From: Planctomycetota bacterium
Lineage (GTDB): Bacteria; Planctomycetota; Planctomycetia; Pirellulales; Pirellulaceae
Length of the DNA: 64,000 nt
Direction: 5' to 3'
NCBI GenBank assembly: GCA_026692845.1
Contig: JAPLNM010000049.1
Coordinates: forward strand, 1-64,000
Shown: positions 28,091 through 36,891 of the stretch, one piece after another
How positions within the stretch are numbered: the stretch's first letter is position 1
How the letters are laid out: each line of letters starts with the position of its first letter
Notes under the pieces: model-generated
Databases searched by the model: none
Told to the model about the DNA's origin: nothing
What the model saw: only the letters and a program-made list of their open reading frames with translations
Program-made: the position numbers and the translations under genes

Positions 28091-28972
28091 CTAGGAGGCA
28101 GCCATACGGCAGGTGTAGTGCAGCAAGATCCCGGCGGCGACACTCACATTGAGCGAATCGGTCTGGAGCGACATCTCGATACGAATCCCCTTGCTGCACG
28201 CATCGATCAACTCGTCGGGCAATCCATTTGCCTCGTTGCCAAAGAGCACCAGCACCGGACCTCTCCGCCGGTATTGCCTTAACTCCACACTCGTTGGTGA
28301 CAAGCACGCGGCCAACGACTCAATCCCCATTCGCTCGGCGCTCTGGAGCATCTGAGGGATCCCCCCAGGAATAACCTCAGGGACGCTGAAAAAAGAAAGC
28401 TTGAACGCATTGCCCATAGAAACTCTCAGCACCCGTCGGGCAAACGGATCGACGCAGTTTGGCCCGAGCACAATCTGACGTATCCCCAAGGCGGCACAAG
28501 ATCGAAAAATCGAGCCCATGTTCTCCGGGTCCTGGACCCCGACGAGCATTACCCCTGTCCAGTTCGGATCCAAGCACCCCTGGGGGCCTGCGATGGCCGG
28601 GTCCCAAGCAGTGGCCGGGTCCCAAGCAGTGGCCGGGTCCCAAGCAGTGGCCGGGTCCCAAGTAGGCATCGGAGGTCGCTTGCCACAGGCCAGAAAACCG
28701 CGATGGAAATCGAACCCGATCAACTCGGCAATCGCATCGTGAGGGACTACCAAGATCGGGACCTCTGAGGGGAGCCACGGTTGGGCTTGCTCGAGATCGT
28801 CCTGGTCGACCAAGATCGATTCGACCTCCAAACCACTGGCCAAGAGCCGTTGGACCAGGGGCCGACTCTCGGCGATGAACCGACCGCTGAAACGGGTCAA
28901 ATTGGTCGTCCGAAGACTTCGATAAGGTTCGAGTCGCGGATCCTCCAACGAGGCGATCGGCTCGATTCTCAT
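28091..28972 (-). CDS. TrmH/SpoU-family RNA methyltransferase
   Basis: GVMLVGVQDPENMGSIFRSCAALGI, LVLFGNEANGLPDELIDAC, MSLQTDSLNVSVAAGILLHY (SPOUT knot motifs). Confidence 0.9.
   Translation of the reverse strand: MRIEPIASLEDPRLEPYRSLRTTNLTRFSGRFIAESRPLVQRLLASGLEVESILVDQDDLEQAQPWLPSEVPILVVPHDAIAELIGFDFHRGFLACGKRPPMPTWDPATAWDPATAWDPATAWDPAIAGPQGCLDPNWTGVMLVGVQDPENMGSIFRSCAALGIRQIVLGPNCVDPFARRVLRVSMGNAFKLSFFSVPEVIPGGIPQMLQSAERMGIESLAACLSPTSVELRQYRRRGPVLVLFGNEANGLPDELIDACSKGIRIEMSLQTDSLNVSVAAGILLHYTCRMAAS
28595..28665. repeat. 18-bp in-frame tandem repeat x4 (ggccgggtcccaagcagt; encodes WDPATA)
   Basis: Read directly within the SPOUT methyltransferase CDS. Confidence 0.95.
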
Positions 28973-30678
28973 TTGGACTTCCGAATCACAATTTTCTCCG
29001 ATCCAACACTCCAATCGCGGTCCCCATACACATACGCACAAAGCACGTAACGCCCGGTACAGCTTTCGGGAACCAGGAAATCGAGGTGAAAAACGCCCGT
29101 TTCGATCGATCGCTCCATTTGATGTACCACCAATTGATTGCTCGCTTGATAATTCAAATCCATCTGCTGATGGTCCTCTTGGGTCCCTCGATACGATCGC
29201 AACGCCACGGCGGTCTCGGGAAGCCGATCGCGCGCCATGGCCAATTCGATCACCAATTTCCCAGCGATGCTCGAATGGCCCTTGATCGCAATCGTCTCTC
29301 CACTGGCTGCCTTGCTCGGTACCTCCAGATCCATCGGGGCTGGATAAGGGATCTTCAGGAGCGGATCGCCCAGCAGGTTCATCAAGCGGACATGCTCGCG
29401 TCGTTCGAGAGTCAAATCATGATCGCTGGGGTTCAAGGCTTGCGCCATGTCGGTGACGATCTTGCGATATCGCTTTCGTACATCGAACCCATCGGCTTGC
29501 TGCAAAGCACTTGGACTCTCCTCGTCGTCGATCCATACGCGACGCTTGGCCTCAAAGACCAACGCACCGAGGGTAGGGATGCGATCTCGAAAGCAACCGT
29601 TGATCAGCTCGCTGGCAAACTGACTCAGGCCATAGGGCATCGTCACGCGTGAGCCACCGATCACGGCGATGGGACCTTGAGCCTGCGCCAATAAATGCTC
29701 TGAAAAGCAATCGACCCGCGCATCGTAGGCTCCAGTAAAACAAGCCAGCATCAAGGCGATCGGGGGGCGAGTCGGGCAACGAAACTTCGATGCGTCGGCC
29801 GGTTGTCCGATCGGCAACCATTGATCTGCGACTCGGTAATGGTCCAGCTCGTTGACTTGGCCATGCCCAATGTACACCCAAAAAAGTCCTCCTTGATTGA
29901 TCCTCTCGATGTAGGATTCCCGGAGCTTCCAAGGGTTTGGACAGTAGGTACTGGTGCAACTGGCGACCGTCACGTTCATGTGGAAGTAAGGCGGAATCCC
30001 ATCGGTGAGAAATCGTCGCGTTACGGTTTCGATCGCCGTGTCGGCAAGAAAACCAAAGCCTCCAACCCCTGCAGTCACATGGACCCTATCATTCCATGGC
30101 CCAGGACCGATCGCTTCGTATTCGATGCTTCGTCGGAGCATCCGCTCGAGTTCCTCGGGGGTTTTGGCCGGAAGCCGTCCGATAGCAAGATCCGGACAAC
30201 CATCGCCGTCGAAATCACCGTAAAGTGCATCGGTGCAGAGCTCCTTGGTCGTCGCGTCTGCGAGCTGAATCTGGGTGTCGACCAACATGCCAGGGGTCAA
30301 AGCACGCCAGCGGTTCGGTGAGACCTCAAGGGCCGCATCCCCACAGAGCACCAAGGCCGCAGGGGTCGAGCCGGCATCGGATGCCGCCACAGCGATCCGC
30401 TTACGTAGCTCCAGTCCACTCGGGGCTGAGTCGACCTCGATGAAGCGGTACTGGCCACTGCGATAAGCCTTCCACACATCGAGCGACTTGGACCAGTCGG
30501 CCGGACGGACCAGAATCACCGCCGGCTTAGCACTCGCTGTTTGCTGCGCATAGAGTTCTTGATCCAGATCCCAATAGGCAGCTCCCAGGCACGCGACTGC
30601 CTGCATTCCAAATAGACTCAGCTTCTTGAGCCAAGCCCCCACCCAAGACCCTGACTGCGAATTTATCCGTTGTTTCAT
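28969..30678 (-). CDS. Secreted C25-like (gingipain/caspase-fold) peptidase
   Basis: Signal peptide; DALYGDFDGDGCPDLAIGRLPAKTPEEL, candidate His in FWVYIGHGQ, candidate Cys in LMLACFTGAYD. Confidence 0.75.
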   Translation of the reverse strand: MKQRINSQSGSWVGAWLKKLSLFGMQAVACLGAAYWDLDQELYAQQTASAKPAVILVRPADWSKSLDVWKAYRSGQYRFIEVDSAPSGLELRKRIAVAASDAGSTPAALVLCGDAALEVSPNRWRALTPGMLVDTQIQLADATTKELCTDALYGDFDGDGCPDLAIGRLPAKTPEELERMLRRSIEYEAIGPGPWNDRVHVTAGVGGFGFLADTAIETVTRRFLTDGIPPYFHMNVTVASCTSTYCPNPWKLRESYIERINQGGLFWVYIGHGQVNELDHYRVADQWLPIGQPADASKFRCPTRPPIALMLACFTGAYDARVDCFSEHLLAQAQGPIAVIGGSRVTMPYGLSQFASELINGCFRDRIPTLGALVFEAKRRVWIDDEESPSALQQADGFDVRKRYRKIVTDMAQALNPSDHDLTLERREHVRLMNLLGDPLLKIPYPAPMDLEVPSKAASGETIAIKGHSSIAGKLVIELAMARDRLPETAVALRSYRGTQEDHQQMDLNYQASNQLVVHQMERSIETGVFHLDFLVPESCTGRYVLCAYVYGDRDWSVGSEKIVIRKSK

Positions 30679-30872
30679 CGATCGGCTCGCGGGTGCTGTG
30701 GGCTCATGGCGCTCGGCGCTTGGCAGGATTTGTTGGACTTCTCGGCGAGTTTCAAGGTATCGATTCGGGTGGTGCGTTGCAAGATCCTCATCGATCCGAG
30801 CGAGCTCGAAGACAACTTCTCTAAAAAAAAGGATTTCATCCAAGATCCCCCCTCGGAAAACGAGATGCCTTT

Positions 30873-31328
30873 ATGCTGCAACTAAATTGCCCCCACTGCC
30901 AAGCCATCCTATCGGTCCCGCCATCGCAAGCAGGCGCAATCAGCGAGTGCTCGCGTTGCGGAGGGAAGTTTCTCGTTCCGGTCCCGATGGCTAGGTCGCC
31001 TGAGGCGTCGGCGGCGGACGCATCAAACCACCGCGCGATGGATTCAGAGTACCGAGATTTCGTGGACAAAAAACTCGCCGCTGGAATCTGCGGAATTCTC
31101 CTCGGGGGCTTTGGTGTTCATAAGTTCCTCCTGGGCCTCAACAATGCCGGTTTGATCATGCTTGCCGTAAGTCTCTCAGGGTTGGTCGTCGGTCCATGCT
31201 TGATCCTGCCCCTTTTCGGTCCGGCCATCATGGGGGTGATCGGACTGATCGAAGGAATCATCTACCTGACGAAATCTCAGGACGGTTTTTACCAAACCTA
31301 TTCCGTCGAGAAAAAAGAATGGTTCTAG
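30873..31328 (+). CDS. TM2 domain protein with N-terminal zinc-ribbon-like (MJ0042-type) motif
   Basis: LNCPHCQAILSVPPSQAGAISECSRCGGKFLVP; AGICGILLGGFGVHKFLLG. Confidence 0.85.
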   Translation: MLQLNCPHCQAILSVPPSQAGAISECSRCGGKFLVPVPMARSPEASAADASNHRAMDSEYRDFVDKKLAAGICGILLGGFGVHKFLLGLNNAGLIMLAVSLSGLVVGPCLILPLFGPAIMGVIGLIEGIIYLTKSQDGFYQTYSVEKKEWF

Positions 31329-31361
31329 CTCAGCGATCTTAGCTCAGCGATCTTAGCTCAG
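31327..31361. repeat. 14-bp tandem repeat x2.5 (agctcagcgatctt) spanning convergent stop codons
   Basis: Read directly; contains pyrF stop (31353-31355) and overlaps the TM2 gene stop (31326-31328). Confidence 0.95.
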
Positions 31362-32255
31362 GGCTTCGATCATCTCCAAAGTCGCCTTGCGCACCGATTC
31401 GGTCCACCGGGAGGCTTCGTATCGGGACTGTTCGTAGGCAAAGATGATGCCGCGCGAGCTATTGACGATCGCCCCGAGCCCTCGCGCATCGAGCCCGAGC
31501 TTGACGTCCTGAGCCGATCCTCCCTGGGCCCCGTAACCGGGAATGAGGATCCAGGTGCTAGGCATTCGGGCTCGCATCGCTTCGAGTTGTCTTGGATAAG
31601 TCGCCCCGACGACCGCTCCGATATCGCCGTACCCCAATGCACCGCGCGTCGCAAACGACAACGACTCGACTTCGTCGGCAACCGTCTCGCTTACCGTGCG
31701 GCCATCTTCGAGCCGCTGGTCCTGCAAGAAACTGCTGCCTGGATTCGAGGTCTTAACCAAGACGAAGACTCCAGAGCCGCTCGATGCACAGCGTTGCGTA
31801 AAGGGCTCAAGTGTGTCGGCACCTAAGTACGGGTTGATCGTCAATGCATCGGCTCCCCATGGACTGTAGGCAACGGTGCCCGGGGCCCCAGAGCCCAAGT
31901 AAGCGTTTGCATAAGCGACCGCAGTCGTGCCGATGTCCCCACGCTTGGCATCCATGACGACGAGCACCCCGCGCTGGCTTGCATAACGGACGATTCGATG
32001 CAATGCGACGAGCCCCAAGGGACCGAGTTCTTCGAAGAAGGCCGACTGCGGTTTGACAATGGGGACTAAGTCGGCGACCGCATCGATGATCTCGAGAGAA
32101 AAGTTCTCGATTGATTCGACGATCGACTCAAGGCTCGCTCCGGACTTGGGCTTGAGCGACTCTGGCAAGGAACCTGCACGCGGGTCGATCCCTACGCATA
32201 CGGGGTTCTTCTTTTGGCTCACGGCCAGGGCGAGTCGTTGTCCGAACGGAATCAT
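31353..32255 (-). CDS. pyrF: Orotidine-5'-phosphate decarboxylase
   Basis: VCVGIDPRAGSLP, VVMDAKRGDIGTTAVAYANAYL, LIPGYGAQGG, AIVNSSRGIIFAY. Confidence 0.94.
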   Translation of the reverse strand: MIPFGQRLALAVSQKKNPVCVGIDPRAGSLPESLKPKSGASLESIVESIENFSLEIIDAVADLVPIVKPQSAFFEELGPLGLVALHRIVRYASQRGVLVVMDAKRGDIGTTAVAYANAYLGSGAPGTVAYSPWGADALTINPYLGADTLEPFTQRCASSGSGVFVLVKTSNPGSSFLQDQRLEDGRTVSETVADEVESLSFATRGALGYGDIGAVVGATYPRQLEAMRARMPSTWILIPGYGAQGGSAQDVKLGLDARGLGAIVNSSRGIIFAYEQSRYEASRWTESVRKATLEMIEALS

Positions 32256-32256
32256 A

Positions 32257-33189
32257 TCAAGACTTCTTCGGTGGCAGGAATTCCAGGAGTCGTTTAGGAA
32301 CCGGTGCAGAAAGGTGCTTGGGCAATTCGGTTTCGTCCTTATCGCCCAACTGAGATTTATCACTCTGCTCAGCCTTATCATTCCGCTGGGCTGTGTCGTT
32401 CGAGTAAGGAGCCTGGTCGCTTAGGACCATCACCAAGCGAATCGGCGTGAAACGCTTGGGGATTTTATCGGTGTAGGCTTCGAAGACCAAGCCGGAGTTG
32501 GCCGCATCGCTTTTGACGGCCACATCGAGCGTTGAGGTCATGAAGTTCGCCACGCTGACCAATTCCCCGCCGTCGCCCAAATAAGATTCGTTGCCAGTGT
32601 CGGGGTCTTTGTAGATTTTGCTGCCGGCGAAAACCCAGTCCCAAAGCATCGGCTTTTTGGTCCCGGTCTGACGGATCCAGTTTTGAGCAAGGATCGCTTG
32701 GGTCACCCCTTTTTCATCGTGCCACAGCGCATAGACGCGAACGGTTGTGCCGCTTGCTGGGGTAAATTTAGGTTCGAAAGCAACGGGTTTACCCGGTGCT
32801 CCACCGACGGCCAGAAGCGATGCATGAACGAATCGAGACTTGGCAAAAACCGCGACGATCGACTCATGTTCTTTGGTCCCTATCGGGCAAGCGAACATCT
32901 CCAGAGGCGCGCTGCGCTGGCAAATGTATCCATCCACAATGACCGCTTGCTCGTCGCGATGGATCCAGATCCTTCCGTCCTCGACCATCTTCTTGCAGTC
33001 GGGAGGATCGACAAAGCTTTTCTCGATCCGTTTGAGAATCTCGGGTTGCTCGACCCAGCCTTCGTCCTGTCCGAGGAGCGAACAACATCGAAAGGACCCA
33101 AACAACAAAGAGAAAAAAAGTGCAAAGAATGTCGACAAGGCGACGTTCGATCTTTTGGGGATTGGATAAATGCCTACGATTGCTGACAT
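32257..33189 (-). CDS. Secreted protein of unknown function
   Basis: Signal peptide (VALSTFFALFFSLLFGSFRCCSLLG); 1-nt gap to pyrF start. Confidence 0.65.
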   Translation of the reverse strand: MSAIVGIYPIPKRSNVALSTFFALFFSLLFGSFRCCSLLGQDEGWVEQPEILKRIEKSFVDPPDCKKMVEDGRIWIHRDEQAVIVDGYICQRSAPLEMFACPIGTKEHESIVAVFAKSRFVHASLLAVGGAPGKPVAFEPKFTPASGTTVRVYALWHDEKGVTQAILAQNWIRQTGTKKPMLWDWVFAGSKIYKDPDTGNESYLGDGGELVSVANFMTSTLDVAVKSDAANSGLVFEAYTDKIPKRFTPIRLVMVLSDQAPYSNDTAQRNDKAEQSDKSQLGDKDETELPKHLSAPVPKRLLEFLPPKKS

Positions 33190-33350
33190 AAAGCGGAGGT
33201 TCCTACGTCGATGGAGCACCCAAGCCCGGAACGTGCGATTCCAGGAATCATCCGAAATGAATCTTGCATCTGGAATTTCTGGAACAACAATTGGGCCTTG
33301 TTGTCGCCCGATACCATCCTAACACGTTTTTCTTCGTTGGACGAGATCCT

Positions 33351-35327
33351 ATGGACTGGGTAAAGCCCAAGCATCGTGCAAACCGCACCCAAGATAACAC
33401 TGTTTGCGATGCAGATAATCAATCCGCCATCGAGTGGCTCGAAAAGCTCTGCGTGGACAATGTGGCTATGCTGCAAAGCTCCCTGCCCGTCGAGCCAAAA
33501 AAGTCCAAGCACAAGCCGTCTGACTTCCCTATCCACCAGTACCTCCAAGCCATGCTCTGGGGGATCGGAAACTGGGAAGTCGCCAAACCAGCCCACCGCG
33601 AGTTCCTCCAAGACCTCGTCGATGCCTTCGGCGCCGAACCCTTCGGATACAGCCTCGCGACACCCTCGCGGAAATCCAAGCGCGCTAAACAGGCTCGGGT
33701 CGTGCCCGACGAGATCCGCGCTCAGCAAGTCGCTCAAGCGACCAAAATCGGCAAATGGATCACCCAGCAACTCCCCAAATCCAGCTACGACCCCTATGTC
33801 GCTCTGACGGCCACCGGTTGGCTCTATGCGCTTCCCGAAGTCGGCAGAGATATTCCGCCGGCTCTGTGGCTCGAAGTCCTCCAATCGACACTCACCCAAG
33901 TCGATCGAGCTTGGGAACAAGGTCCATCCGAAGGTCTATTCCCCTGGGTGATCTGGGCCTGCGAAGTCCCTCTGGCGCTGGCCAGGCAGATGTCGCACCT
34001 AGGGGGCAAAGATCGGATCGTCAGCGAAACCCTCAACCGACTCGCACTGCTGATCGAACAAACCGCCGAAGACCCACAAAACCTCCTGGCCTTCGGAGCT
34101 CAAGATCTCAGAGCCTTCGTCGCCTCGTTGATCCGAAGCCGATGGGCTGCCGATAGCGTCGAAGCCCGCAAGTGGTATCCTCCACAACGTCGTTCTCTGG
34201 CAAAACTCCAATCGATCCTGCTGCACCTGACCGACGCTAAGGGTCACGCCATGCTCGATCCATCGGAGGCCAGTCGCCACGATCCTGAGTTCTGGGTCTG
34301 GCTGATGAAACTCTCCAAAGAACACAAAAAAGTTCAGCTAGCAACAGCCGTCGCACTGCCCGACGAAATCGGTAAAGAGCAAGGATTCAAACCAGCGAAA
34401 CTTCGCAAAGACAAAACCAACGACGCAAGGCTTCCGAAATCCAGCCACTACTGGGAAAAAAACCAAATTGTCTCCATGCGGCGCAATTGGCGAAAAAAAG
34501 ACTGCCAACTCGCTGTCGACTTCTCCCGCGACTCGATCTGGCTGGACCTGTGCGACGAATCGGGTAATCGAATCCTATCGGGCGACTGGGATATCGGCCT
34601 TGAATACCGTGGCAAACCAGTCAACATCGACGTGGCTTGGAATGAAGTCTGCTGGTTCTCCGACGACGATGTCGATTACCTCGAACTCGAATGCGACCTC
34701 GAAGGCACTTGCACGATCTACCGCCAAGTCATGCTCATGCGACAAGAAGGGATGGTCTACATGGCAGACTCCTTGCTGGGAAATCCCGACGACCTCAAGG
34801 CCGATTGGAAGTCAACCTCGACCTGGACGCTCGACCCGGCAACGCGCTTTGTACCCCAAGCCAAAAGCAACGAAGGACGAGTCGAAAGGCATGTCCATGA
34901 CGAAATCACCGGGCAAGACCGATCCGAGACCGTCGCCCTGATGTTGCCACTGAGCTTGCCCGAATGGCGACGTGGGACCACCCTCGGATCGCTCAGCGGC
35001 CAAGATGGCAAAGTCACCCTCGAAGCACGCACCACCCGAACGCGATTGCTCAGCGCCATGCTCGTGGCCGTCGGAGCCAAAAGCAGATCCCCTAAATTCA
35101 CCTGGCGTGCTCTGACGGTCGCCGAAAACCTGCACAAAGTTTCCGACGATGTCGCACAAGGTTGCCGCGTGCAAATCGACGACGATCAATGGGTCTTCTA
35201 CCGATCCTTGGCCCCCTGCTCTCGACGTACCCTCATGGGCCTGCACTTGAGCATGGAATTCTACGCCGGGCGATTCCTCAGCGACGATGGAACCTACGAA
35301 CCGCTGGTCGAAGTCAGCCCAGAATAA
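33351..35327 (+). CDS. Large protein of unknown function (about 659 aa)
   Basis: Long ORF on typical codon usage; Trp/Asp-rich C-terminal half (WDIGLEYRGKPVNIDVAWNEVCWFSDDDVDYLELECDLEGTCTIYRQVMLMRQEGMVYMAD). Confidence 0.7.
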   Translation: MDWVKPKHRANRTQDNTVCDADNQSAIEWLEKLCVDNVAMLQSSLPVEPKKSKHKPSDFPIHQYLQAMLWGIGNWEVAKPAHREFLQDLVDAFGAEPFGYSLATPSRKSKRAKQARVVPDEIRAQQVAQATKIGKWITQQLPKSSYDPYVALTATGWLYALPEVGRDIPPALWLEVLQSTLTQVDRAWEQGPSEGLFPWVIWACEVPLALARQMSHLGGKDRIVSETLNRLALLIEQTAEDPQNLLAFGAQDLRAFVASLIRSRWAADSVEARKWYPPQRRSLAKLQSILLHLTDAKGHAMLDPSEASRHDPEFWVWLMKLSKEHKKVQLATAVALPDEIGKEQGFKPAKLRKDKTNDARLPKSSHYWEKNQIVSMRRNWRKKDCQLAVDFSRDSIWLDLCDESGNRILSGDWDIGLEYRGKPVNIDVAWNEVCWFSDDDVDYLELECDLEGTCTIYRQVMLMRQEGMVYMADSLLGNPDDLKADWKSTSTWTLDPATRFVPQAKSNEGRVERHVHDEITGQDRSETVALMLPLSLPEWRRGTTLGSLSGQDGKVTLEARTTRTRLLSAMLVAVGAKSRSPKFTWRALTVAENLHKVSDDVAQGCRVQIDDDQWVFYRSLAPCSRRTLMGLHLSMEFYAGRFLSDDGTYEPLVEVSPE

Positions 35328-35349
35328 ACTAGCCCAGAATAAACTAGCC
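35316..35349. repeat. 15-bp tandem duplication (agcccagaataaact x2 plus partial) between stop and next start
   Basis: Read directly; covers stop TAA of upstream gene and abuts ATG at 35350. Confidence 0.95.
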
Positions 35350-36105
35350 ATGTGCGGAAGACTCACGCTCTATACCTCACTGCTCGATTGGCTCGCGGAA
35401 TTCTTCCCAGCCTACGCAAACCTCTGGCCTGCTCGCATCGCGGCGCTCGCCGATGGGCTACCAGAGCTTTTCCAAGCTCGCTACAACATCGCTCCGACCC
35501 AACCGGTGCTCGTCGTGCGGCAATTCAACGCCCAAGCAGAACCGCAAATCGAAGCCATGCGATGGGGACTCGTTCCAGCGTGGGCCGACTCGCTGAAAAT
35601 CGCTTACAGCATGATCAACGCGCGGTGCGAAACGATCGAGGAAAAACCGTCCTATCGCCCATTGATCGACCAAGGACGTTGCATCCTCTTGGCCGACGGC
35701 TACTACGAATGGAAAACCATCGAGGGACCTAAAGGCAAACCGATCAAAGAAACTTATTGGATCCACCGACCAGACTACCAACCCCTAGCACTGGCGAGCT
35801 TGTGGACTGCCAATCCCAAAATCCACGATCCGGCTGCATCGTCCCAACCGCTGCTCTCGACGAGCATCATCACCACGCATGCCGGACCGGATACTGCCGC
35901 AGTGCACGATCGAATGCCCGTGGTCCTTAAGTACCCGATCGATGTGCAACGATGGCTCTCGGCCGATGCGGCCTGGAAACCCGTCAGCGATCTGGTCGGC
36001 CCGGCCAGCCAAGGAACACTGCAAACGACTCGTGTGTCGAGCAAAGTCAACTCGGCTCGAAACCAAGGCCCCGAACTTATCGAACCCCAAGCCTTGGATT
36101 CTTGA
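35350..36105 (+). CDS. SOS response-associated peptidase (SRAP, YedK/HMCES family)
   Basis: MCGRLTL (Cys2), YNIAPTQPVLVVR, AMRWGLVPAWADSLKIAYSMINARCETIEEKPSYR, GYYEWK, ITTHAGPDTAAVHDRMPVVL. Confidence 0.95.
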   Translation: MCGRLTLYTSLLDWLAEFFPAYANLWPARIAALADGLPELFQARYNIAPTQPVLVVRQFNAQAEPQIEAMRWGLVPAWADSLKIAYSMINARCETIEEKPSYRPLIDQGRCILLADGYYEWKTIEGPKGKPIKETYWIHRPDYQPLALASLWTANPKIHDPAASSQPLLSTSIITTHAGPDTAAVHDRMPVVLKYPIDVQRWLSADAAWKPVSDLVGPASQGTLQTTRVSSKVNSARNQGPELIEPQALDS

Positions 36106-36169
36106 ACCTTAAGCCTCAAACCATCGCCTAGGATTGCAGTCTCAAAGCCATCGGAAGAATCGCTTAAGA

Positions 36170-36508
36170 CTAGGCTTCATCGGCCGATTGTCGCCGAAGG
36201 TCCGCGAAGGCCTGCAAGACTTCGAATAGGTCTCGAGAAATTTCCACGTCTTCGTCTTTAAAGTCCTCAATCCAGACCAAGTCGTACGCTAAACACGCCT
36301 TGAACGCATCGAGCAAATCCGCCATCTGTACGCGGGCTTTTGGCTCCGTCGAAGAAGCATCGTTTTGAGGTGCTACCCGAGGGCAAACCGACGCAACAAC
36401 CCGCGCCGGACGAGAAAGGGTAAAGGCAACCGGAGCGACCGGTTCGACAGTATGAATGCTTGCGTGGATAGAATCGATCAGAGTCGACGCAGGAGCAGAA
36501 GGAATCAT
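36170..36508 (-). CDS. Small hypothetical protein
   Basis: ORF with acidic C-terminus (LLDAFKACLAYDLVWIEDFKDEDVEISRDLFEVLQAFADLRRQ); start uncertain. Confidence 0.5.
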   Translation of the reverse strand: MIPSAPASTLIDSIHASIHTVEPVAPVAFTLSRPARVVASVCPRVAPQNDASSTEPKARVQMADLLDAFKACLAYDLVWIEDFKDEDVEISRDLFEVLQAFADLRRQSADEA

Positions 36509-36733
36509 GGGGACTAAATTTCTGAGAAAAAACAAGAAACAAATCGCAAATATTGTCAATTCAATGCCCGGCCACTAGCGTCCCCTGCCGTACCGTGCTG
36601 CAATGGTCCATCGACCAAAAGTCTCGGTTCGCTTGAGCAAAAAAGACCCCCAAAAGCCGAATCGCTTGCCGGGCTGGAAAGACAGGTAATCTGAGGGGCT
36701 AGGAGAATCCCCCAATCGGCTTTCACCTAATGC

Positions 36734-36762
36734 TTGACAACTACCCCCCTCTGCCCTAGATT
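36734..36762 (+). promoter_or_regulatory. Candidate sigma-70-like promoter
   Basis: TTGACA - 17 nt - TAGATT, 130 nt upstream of the Tex-like gene. Confidence 0.4.
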
Positions 36763-36891
36763 CCCAAGTTCCCCCACTCTGCGATTGCGGTTCTCGTGGC
36801 GGATTCTGTCCTAGGTTACGGTCCAGGATTGACTTGCATCGACCTTCATAAGGCATTGACTGCCCCCACAATCGACTCCCACCAATCGTCT

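Noticed and set aside
27760-28282. ORFs in the GTGCTC/GAGCAC gap (e.g. 163 aa, 95 aa)
   Set aside because: Translations of repeats without RBS or domains; treated as a repeat element instead.
28595-28665. Possible CRISPR-like direct repeats
   Set aside because: Units abut with no unique spacers and lie inside a CDS; the same applies to all other tandem arrays in the window.
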